Source: Spisula solida
Taxonomy: Eukaryota; Mollusca; Bivalvia; Venerida; Mactridae
Assembly (NCBI GenBank): GCA_947247005.1
Contig: OX365959.1
Span: forward strand, 34,368,148 to 34,432,147
DNA: 64,000 nt
Reading direction: 5' to 3'
Part shown: positions 1-9,800 of the stretch, in pieces
Position numbering within the stretch: the first letter of the stretch is position 1
Layout of the letters: each line of letters begins with the position of its first letter
The notes under the pieces: generated by a model
Told to the model about the DNA's origin: nothing
What the model saw: the letters and a program-made list of their open reading frames with translations, nothing else
Databases searched by the model: none
Translations under genes and position numbers: made by a program

Positions 1-364
1 TGCCCAACACACACATCAACGCGAAAATGAGTTTACAGTATTCTGTTCTCCTCTTTGATCCGGATCGGATTGTAAGGTCGCCGCAAGATTTCACAATTAA
101 GCCCTGTTCATTGCTTTGGTTTCAGCTTCTCCCCAGGATTAACCTTACTCTCTTAGCTTGATATCGTTCTTTTTCAAGTAGTCTTCAGTCTTCCAGTTTA
201 CAGTATAAAAGAGTATAAATAACAAATCGGACAGGGACGCCAAAAATCAACAGACACAGCATTTCACGAACGACATAAAAAGGACACACGGAGTACAGGA
301 CACAAGGACTAACATAATTTTATAAAATGTATGTTTATATCACAATGAACTTATTGTCGCTGAA

Positions 365-946
365 CTATTTACGGTCTAGCGAAGATAAGAAGAACGATGA
401 TGATGAAGAAAAGGAAGTAGAAGACGTAAAAGAAGACGTACATGTAGAAGAAGACGTACATGTAGAAGGAGACGTACACGTAGAAGAAGACGTACACGTA
501 GAAGAAGACGTACATGTAGAAGAAGACGTACACGTAGAAGAAGACGTACATGTAGAAGACGTACATGTAGAAGACGTACACGTAGAAGAAGACGTACACG
601 TAGAAGAAGACGTACACGTAGAAGAAGACGTACATGTAGAAGAAGACGTACAAGTAGAAGAAGACGTACACGTAGAAGAAGACGTACATGTAGAAGACGT
701 ACATGTAGAAGAAGACGTACACGTAGAAGAAGACGTACACGTAGAAGAAGACGTACACGTAGAAGACGTACACGTAGAAGAAGAGGAAGAAGAAGAGTGG
801 TACCTGAAGACATCAGCCAGAGATTTGAAATGTTGATCATAGTATCCATCCAGCACAAGGGGTAATTCTCCATCCACCAATTTATGTAGATAACGATATG
901 TCACCAATAGAAAACATACAATCACACTATACTTAAATACTCCCAT
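365..946 (-). CDS. Possible secreted Ser/Thr/Cys-repeat protein (single-exon ORF)
   Basis: I do not recognise a family. This is a 193-residue ORF. Its N-terminus looks like a signal peptide (hydrophobic run VIVCFLLV at residues 9-16). A non-repetitive stretch of about 30 residues follows, ending FKSLADVFRYH, and then about 20 imperfect repeats of TCTSS/TCTSSS. Two TATA-like boxes (997-1004 and 1006-1013, minus strand) lie 50-70 bp upstream of the ATG, which fits a short 5' UTR. The same DNA is also open on the plus strand (327-836) as an acidic DVHVEE repeat, with its own TATA-like box near 203, so the coding strand is not settled. Most repeat variants are silent in this minus frame (ACA/ACG/ACT for Thr), with one Ser-to-Pro change. 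The plus frame gains His-to-Gln and Glu-to-Gly changes. This weakly favours the minus strand. It could also be a non-coding minisatellite. Confidence 0.35.
   Translation of the reverse strand: MGVFKYSVIVCFLLVTYRYLHKLVDGELPLVLDGYYDQHFKSLADVFRYHSSSSSSSTCTSSTCTSSSTCTSSSTCTSSSTCTSSTCTSSSTCTSSSTCTSSSTCTSSSTCTSSSTCTSSSTCTSSTCTSSTCTSSSTCTSSSTCTSSSTCTSSSTCTSPSTCTSSSTCTSSFTSSTSFSSSSSFFLSSLDRK
416..790. repeat. 15/18-bp coding-compatible minisatellite
   Basis: About 20 units based on GAAGACGTACAYGTA, with an optional extra GAA. All length changes are multiples of 3, so several frames stay open on both strands. The array ends in an (GAA/GAG) purine run near 778-797. Confidence 0.9.
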
Positions 947-1326
947 TGTTTATCAAATAAATCATACAAATAAATCAGCTTCACAGATTTGTTTTGATTT
1001 TATAGATTTTATAGAATCTTAACAAGATTTGTGGCGTAATGTTTAAGACACAGCTAGCTGCCACACAGTATTGACTTCCAGAAAGGTTAGTTTTATAATG
1101 TTTTGGCGAACATTTTAGTATTTTGTAAACATTAAATGCAGTAAAATATCAGTAAACTAAACATTTTAATTCAAGAACTACTGATCTCATTGTTGTGTCT
1201 AGGTATATTTACATAGTTTATCAGTGATCATCATTGAATTAGAACATGAAATATCATATCAGGCCAATATATATTAATTGCTAGATTATCATCACCACAT
1301 ATTTGCTAATTTTGTGCTGTCCTGCC

Positions 1327-1472
1327 AGGGGTGGTATTCAATATTGGTCTTATTTAATTGGAGAATAAGGATAGCCAATCATATCGCCTATTACTGACTA
1401 AGAGTTTAATATGGTATGATCTGATTGGTTGTCCTTACACGTCAAGTAATATCAACATTGAATACCACCCCT
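1327..1472. mobile_element. Short TIR element (MITE)
   Basis: A 146-bp element with 20-bp terminal inverted repeats (AGGGGTGGTATTCAATRTTG, one mismatch). It has no coding capacity. I could not find a clear target-site duplication. Confidence 0.7.
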
Positions 1473-3863
1473 CGTATTTTTATTTGCTTTAAAAGAAACA
1501 ATACTTAACAGTTATAACAACCATGGTTTTTTTTCATTTACAGTCAAAATTTGGTGACATACTTGCAAGGTTTTTTTCAAAATTCATTAAAGGGAGGCAA
1601 CTGAAATCAGATTTTGGAAAACATCTCCCCATTGTTATGATAATCTAGCAATTTAATAATAATGACCTTGTCAATGAGTGAATTTATATCATTCATGAGA
1701 TTAGCTCAGTGTATCAGTGAATTATTATACATGTATAGCATTGTAGTTGGTAGTACACTGGTATCAATATACAAAGTTTGATCAATATAATGTATAATAC
1801 CCATGTGTGTCTTATGTGAACCGAAAAAAAAGAAGAAAACTTTTTGTAAATATTTTAAAAGGTATCATCTTATTTGCTGCTAAATTATATTGATGTAACG
1901 TCGTCTTTTTCCAGGTTACTGATTAGCCCTATTGGCAGGGACCGAAGTGGCAAGAATATTTTTCCCATTTCTTTTCTCATATTGTGCAAGACACAAAATA
2001 CCCAAACAGGACTGCATTCTGTTAACAGAGGCTTGAATGTAGCAAAAACGTTTGAGTGAGGTTCGGCTTATCACTCCATCCTATTTAATTTTGCAAAATA
2101 TTCACAAGGAAAATTTGTTGACCCTTATCAAATTTTGAGTAGTATAAATCATCAGTATATTTCACTTTTATCAATGTATCATACATACATGTATGTAAAT
2201 ATTGCATCATATCAAGGCCAACTTGACAGGTTCAGTAGTCATACTTTTAAGTGTAGGTTATAAATCTATACTTAAGAATAATCAATTTAGTGCACTAGAT
2301 AGTTGGCATTACTATTGTAAAACCAACCTCAAATTTCCTGAATTCCTCAAATAGAAATTATAGTTCAAAATTGAGTTTGAAAATAATCTCAAATCTCCCG
2401 AATTTCTCAAAAATTGAGTTTAAGAATTATCTCAAATCTCTTGAATCCCTCAAATTGAAATCTCAATCAGTTCAAAATTGAGTTTGAGAATAATCTCAAG
2501 CTGGAATCTGTTAAATTTTGCAATGATTAATTCCAATTAATTTTTTTGTTATGGAATACTAATTTTGAGTCTAGTTTGGCATGGAAAAATCTCAAAAGAT
2601 ACGGTACAATATTTGAGTTGATATTTAGCTCCGATTGAGATTTTACAGGAGATCGGACCTTTGTTAAAACACATAATTTTACAACAAAATTATTTGCATA
2701 CATCATGTTGAAATCCCTCTATCTCTGTATTCCTATCATGTGAACATTATCTCTATGTCCTGTATGTGTAACATTGTTGAATGTTCATTAAGGGTGTCTA
2801 TTGTGATATTGTGTCATAATCTGGGCATACCTTGTCCTTCACATGTACATTCTTAGTGTAGTAATACGTTGGGCTACAAATCCAAGACGCAATTTGATTC
2901 ACTTTGAAAATAAAGCCATTCTACATCAATTTCTTTTGAACATTCATCAGACTAAGGGAAAGTTATATTCTTTCTGCGAATATAGGATCTTTTTCAGCGG
3001 CTTGGCAGTTTTTTCCCCCCAACACCATGCGAAACCTTCAGAAACAGAGAAATATCCTTATTCTTATTAGACAACAGTTAAGATTTTTTTCGAATATATC
3101 TTAATAAATTATTCATCAAACTTTTTTGTTAGATTATTTTGTACATACAAAAATGTATCTTAGAAAAAGTATTCATTAAACTTAAAATATTCTAAGGCAA
3201 AAAGCAATTTCTAGCAGTTTTGTGAATAAAGGCGACCTGGATTGCTAGCGTGACTACTATGTCTTCAATCAAGTGTACTTACTGGGCAGAACACATTATA
3301 AATATCACACAAATTTTTGTTTGATCTGTTGATAAACTCCCCTTCCTGTAGCCGAATATCTGGAACTTGAGACTCAAGCAACACAAAGGAATCTGTTATC
3401 ATCATCCATGTGATCCAGAAGACATGAAGAGAATAATAAACACAAGAATCAAATATGTCAAGGTTTTATTATTAATGATGTACAATGTATCATGTAACCT
3501 CGAATGAACAGAAGAGCAAAATAGCACTTTTACACAATAAGGAATAGAAGGTACAATCTAGCACATTTATACACATGGACCAATTCTTCATCAGTTACTA
3601 GTATCATGGTTTCTGAGTTTTTTTAACTTTTTTTAAAGTGATTCTAACTATTTCTTAAAATTCACCAAAATCTTCATGATAGGCTAAAAACATTTCGTAG
3701 TTCTCACACCCTCAATATATCAAATATTATTTCACAAGTTTGTTTGGAGCACAAAGTTTATTTCTGTTGAACTTATGTCATCACTTCAATTAGCATCCTT
3801 CTGATTTGAGTCCAAATAAAGACCCATTCAATGAATGATGAAAACACATGAACACTTTATTGT
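1473..3863. other. Intergenic, no gene seen
   Basis: AT-rich intergenic DNA downstream of PSMB1. At about 2322-2500 there are three diverged copies of a 45-60-bp motif built on CTCAAATCTC...GAAT...CTCAAA. A related sequence recurs at 15930-16020 and 29560-29740. No exon-like ORF stands out. Confidence 0.6.
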
Positions 3864-6800
3864 CTAGTCCTTTCTTAAAGGAAATCTTTCGACTTGGACC
3901 CCATCTTTAGTGATAATATTTACAACAACTTCATCTCCGGTGTATATGTCACGTTCAGCGGCTGATATAAACCCATCTCGTACTTTCTTTACTACCTCTT
4001 CTTTACTCAATGGTGTTCTTGCTTGCTTCGGGAGATTCTTGAATCCAATCTGTAAGTCACAAATATATCAGCTCAGTCTCATTAAAATCAGATCCTAACA
4101 ATTGCTCCATTCATTTACGCTGTTAGAGATCTGACTACACTCCGTAAGAGGTCATGTTCAAATGACCTCTCTGGTGCACAATGACGTCATGTAGCCTCAA
4201 TAGTGTTTCACCGCACTTTCAGATTTGTAAAAGAAGCGATTTGATTGGATGGCGTAAAGTTCACACTGACATGACCCTATACAGAGTGTCATCAGATCCT
4301 ATATCAGCGTAAAGTAGAGAAGCGTAATAAGGGTCTGATTTTAATGAGATTGATATCAGCTGTATTCATAGAAATACAATGTAGACAAATAGGCTCAGGG
4401 GTTCCACTAGCTTCTGAATTTGAAGAGTCATTTCGATATTGTTGACTAAATTTTACCATTTTATAGGCAAAATACCCATGATTTATAGAGAAAATGACCC
4501 TTCAAACAAAAATCTGGAGGATCAAAATGTGGCTTTTTGGAAATTTCAAAGGGTGAAAACCTCTACTCCTAAGTCAGATGGAACCCCTGTTTAAGTAAGT
4601 ATTACAGACAGTATTTCATTTATATGGAGACTAGCCAGTCACATAATCCAGACACTGGACCAACTAGTATTGGAAACTATCCTTTAATTTACATAGTGTG
4701 CCAAACTAGTCAGCTATACCAGTACTACTTACTACAGTATAAATTTGATCATGCTGCAGCCAGGCATAAGACCCTTAACCTCTTGGTCCATTCAATTATA
4801 AGGAATTAAATACGAGTTTTTGAAACTAAGCAACAGCTGGTCAAGAGTCTGGATATGAAGAGAGATGGGTTGTGCTCCCAGCTACATAAAAAGGGCTAGC
4901 TATAAAAAAACTTAAAAGAATCCAACAATGAAAGAAGGATCGACACAAGGAGACCAAGCCTGAGGGTCAAACCAGCCCAAAGAGGATTGGGAGATAGATA
5001 AACAGTAAACTTAAATGCCATGTTTTCTTGTGTTTAGCTAGACTACATGTAATCAAAACATAAAGTCAGTTTTAACATACATGTAAGTGTGTGACATAAA
5101 CCGTGACCTGATGGCCGATTCCATTGTACATCACATTTAGCCAGAACTTAAAAGTAGATTGTCCATTAGCCATCAAGTTTTTTGGAAATGACAGTTAATT
5201 TGCCTTATCAACGGTCACAAATGAAGTGGGTTAATGGTGGTAAGAAAGTTGATGACACATGTAGGGATTAGATAATGATCGAGAAAACTCTGACATCGCT
5301 TTTATTTGTCCATAATCAATAGTTGCTATTACTAAGTTCTCTTCTTAAGGACATGGAAACTGATCTTTGTTGAACTAGGCCTAAAATAAAATATTGTTTG
5401 TTTCCCCATCCCCTACCTACCCGACTAAAAAGGGCCCTACCCAAAATATTTTATTGCCCAAATTGAAATAATATTTTTTTTATTAAAAATTGGAAGTGAA
5501 AATGTTAATTTTTGTTTACTGACTTCTTTCTTACCATTAAATTTAAGACTGTAGGTGTTCACCTTCAAGTTAATTCTAAATTTCATTATTTGTATGTCTT
5601 AACCAACAAATATCATACTGAAACGGTTCCAAAAAAAAAATTTAACCCTACCTACCTACCCATTCTAAATCTGCTAGGGTCGGGATGGGGAAACCAAGAA
5701 TATTTGAAGTTTGGCCCTATAAGACTACACCACAAAATATTTTATGTAGAAATTAGGTTGTTAAAACTCTGGACATGAAGCACAAATTGGCTTGAATTCT
5801 TTTCTAATATGCCTTGTGTGCAAGACAAACTTTTGTGCATCCCGCAATTCGATTATGCAAAAGATGATATAGATTGTGTTTTCGGTCCGATTATGAAACC
5901 CTAGTCACACACTGATGTTCATCACTGATGTTTGACTTAAGGAGGTACGAGCTGCCTTGTGCGCATGCGCGAAATTTCAAAATCGTATTAGATAAGAACA
6001 AACATGAATTTTAGTTCCAATGATTGCATATGAATGTTGATTAATGAAAATAAACAAAATATTATCGCACAAATTAGATATTTTTAACTTTTTATTTTTT
6101 GCCTGTATGAAAAAGTGGGTGGGGAACGGCAAAATTGTGAATAATATGGGTTCACAATAAGTCCCTACAATTGTTCAAATGCATATGCTTATATATAATA
6201 TGTAGTGCATGGTTTAGTTATAAGAGGTAGCCACACTTTGAAATATTTTTAAGAAAAAATTATTTCATTACAATATGCAAATTAGGTTAATTTTATGCAA
6301 ATTTATTCATAATTAGTGCTTTTTTATGCACAGCTCCCAAAAAAGGCTGGTGACCCCTATTTTTTATTCGACTAAACTGGTGTTCTATTTGATACTAAAC
6401 TTAGGGCCAATTTTAAATCATTTTCGATCGTTGGGTATTTTTTGACATTCATTTGAAATCATTTGAAAATCACACTTTTTAGCAAGTGGGTGGGGTAACT
6501 ATTTATCATGTTCAAATACTGAATTTGTTCACCGGGCAGCTGGAATAGTGACTAATGTCAATAGGAATGACCATTGAACACACAAAATATCATGCATTGC
6601 TTAAAAGTGGTTTCATACAGTAATAATCTTAAAAAGAACGTAATGGTGCCATAAATGCAGGAAATAGATAAAATGACCAAAATACAATGGTAGGTCATTA
6701 GAAAGCCATGTATGTCGAAAACGAGCCTGGTGACAAATCATTTATATGATTTCAATGTTGTTCTAGAAGACTGTTCTGTCATTTTAAGATGTTTCAAGGA

Positions 6801-9800
6801 AAATTCGATCGTTAGATAAAAGGTGCGCGTACCTCCTTAACTAGACAGATAATACATAATAATCACAGAAGGAAGTTATCAGTGTATACCTGGTTATCCA
6901 TCAATGGCTGTAACATGGAACTTGCTGATCCACCCGCTCTAAATGGTTCTCTCTCGTATGATCCTACAGGGTCAAAACTAAACACACATCCTTTACCTAC
7001 AAATACAATGTACAGAGATATTTTGTTAAATTGTTAAAATGGAAGGCTTAGTGCCGTGTGGCAGCTGTAAAAAATCTCCCCAAACAGTTATTGTTGTAAT
7101 CAGCCAGGGGCGTAGCCAGGCTTGAATGGATGTTACGCACAAAAGCCTTGAAGTGGGTGATAGGGATGGTGAGTGCCTCATGTTCGTTGATATTAGGGAT
7201 TACATGGAACATTGAATGATTTGTAGGGTATAATAACCAGGTGGCTGCAAATATTGTATCGTAGTGTGGTGGATTTGGGAGGGGTGTCCCCTCCCGTAGA
7301 AGATTTGAATAAAAATGGTCAAAATTTTGTGTTACAAAATCGAACTTTGCGATATAAAGTTTAACATGCCGAGATTTTGCCTTTAATGTCATTTTTGGCT
7401 GTATTGATGCTTTTACTATTCAAATTGATGTTACGCACGTGCGTACATGCGTATGGCTGGCTACGCCCCTGTCAGCTGTGGCCGAGAGGTAGAGTGCACA
7501 CTTTGGAACCAGGAAGTCCTGGGTTTCGTTCCCATATACGCCACTGCTTAATTCCTCAGAGCAAGAATAACCCACATTGCTCCACTTTATCCAGGCGTAT
7601 AAATGGGTACCCAAGAGGGTCAAAAGCCAATGTGCTATGGCTGCCAGTTGCACAGAGTGTAACAAATGATTTGAGACTCAATGATTGGGGATAACGCATG
7701 TTTGAAAATTAATCAATATAAAAAACAATGAACATAATACTCATTAATAGTCATAAATGATTGTCCAAACTGAACTAGTTTTCCTGGACTGTATCCTAAC
7801 TAGTATTAACTCACCCTTCCACAAGGAACCAGCAACTTCTCAGTATAAGGAGGATAAGGAGGAAAATCAACATTGTTGTCTAATTTTCAAGGGTATGACC
7901 TACCACGACAGGGAATGGAAGAACATAAGACAATTTAGCACACTAACCACTTGACCAACGCCTCAGCTAGCAGGTAAATAAATGCATTGAAATAGAGTTC
8001 ACATTTCATAATGGGCTTATTATAGTAAACAGGGGTTCTACTGAGGCATAATGTCCAATCTTGAAAATAAGATTTACGTCTGTCCCGGGTGCCATAATAC
8101 TGCCATTAGCACATATCCGGGATATCCCAACACCAAAGCTCAGTTTCAAACACTGTTCTATCTTTAAATTCTGCTGATGAAATTTCAAAAGTTCATAACT
8201 TTACAATATGAATTTTTTTACCAAATAACTTTCATTTTCTGCAGAAAAGTTCATCCAGGATTAAAATCTGTATTTCCGGACTATTCCGGAATAGTAGAAC
8301 ACTGGGTAAATTGAATGAATTCTTACCTTCATCATCAATACCAGCCACAATATTGTAGACATAGTATGGAAAGAATCGTCTGTAGTATAGTATAGTAGAT
8401 AACATGGCAGCTACAGCTGTACTACTCATATCTTTGTTATGTTCATGTAGGTACATCTACAACACAATAATGTAGGTGATACATTTATGATTACATAATT
8501 ATAATAGTTAACCCAAACCGCCTTATGTTAACAAGAGGGCCCAAAGGGCCCTAGGTCGCTCACCTGTCAAAGTAGTGCATGCAAGCCCTGTGATTTGACC
8601 CAGTGATCTCGCACTTTACCTAGATTTTGTTGAGATGATCATTGTGACCAAGTTTCATAAAGATTAGGCTAAAATGGTGACCTCTAGTGACTACACAAAG
8701 ATTTCCAATGATTTGATCTAGTGACCTAGTTTTTGACCCCGGATGACCCAATATCGAACTTGACCTAGATTTTGTTGAGATGATCATTGTGACTAAGTTT
8801 CAAAAAGATTAGGCCAGAATTGTGACCTCTAGTGACTACACAAGGTTTTTCGATGATTTGACCTTGTGACCTAGTTTTTGACCCTGGATGACGCAATATC
8901 GAACTTGACCTAGATTTTGTCGAGATGATCATTGTGGCTAAGTTTCGTCAAGATTAGACCAAAATTGTGACCTCTAGTGACTACACAAGGTTTTTCTATG
9001 ATTGACATTGGGACCTAGTTTTTGACCCCGGATGACCCAATATCGAACTTGACCTAGATCTTGTTGAGATGATTATTGTGACCAAGTTTTATAAAGATTA
9101 GGTCAAAATTATGACCTCTATTAAATGACTACACAAGGTTTTTCTATGATTTGACCTTGTGACCTAGTTTTTTACCCCGGATGACCCAATATCGAACTTG
9201 ACCTAGATTTTGTTGAGATGATCAATGTGACCAAGTTTCATAAAGATTAGGCCAAAATTGTGACCTACATGTATAGTGTCTACACAAGCAAATTGTTGAC
9301 GGACGGACAACGGACGGACAGCGGACGAAGAGTGATCACTTTGACAGGTGAGCTAAAAACCACAACTGAAAACAGGTGAAACACAACTAAAAGTGAAATA
9401 CTAAAAGGATATAAAAATCATCCAGATACATATAGTGTGTTTCTTGTAGTCAGTCAGGGGTATAAGATGTGGCTGCTTAAAGAAACTGAATGTGTATCTA
9501 CATTATACAATAAACATTACATCATGAAATACATGAAAATGATGGACTGCAATTTAAAGACTATTTATGGTCGTTCAATTCAAAAACACTACCAAATGCT
9601 TTCCTAGGCTACTTTCATGCAACTACACGGTACCAGTGAGCTGTGTATTTTGCTATCGACAATGCTTGCAATTGATAGCATATGTATACTGTTTCTCAGG
9701 GCTTTGCTAGGTGAAATCTTTCTTGTGCAACGGACCACTTTGGTAACCCTAGACAGTGCTTTTCTGTGCAGGGGTCAGCGATCGGCTTATTTTTACTACA

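Noticed and set aside
327..836. Plus-strand acidic DVHVEE repeat protein
   Set aside because: Same DNA as the minus-strand ORF with a signal peptide. Repeat variants change residues more often in this frame. Kept only as an alternative inside the 365-946 entry.
8529..9353. CRISPR-like array
   Set aside because: The ~145-bp units are contiguous repeats without unique spacers, in an animal intron.
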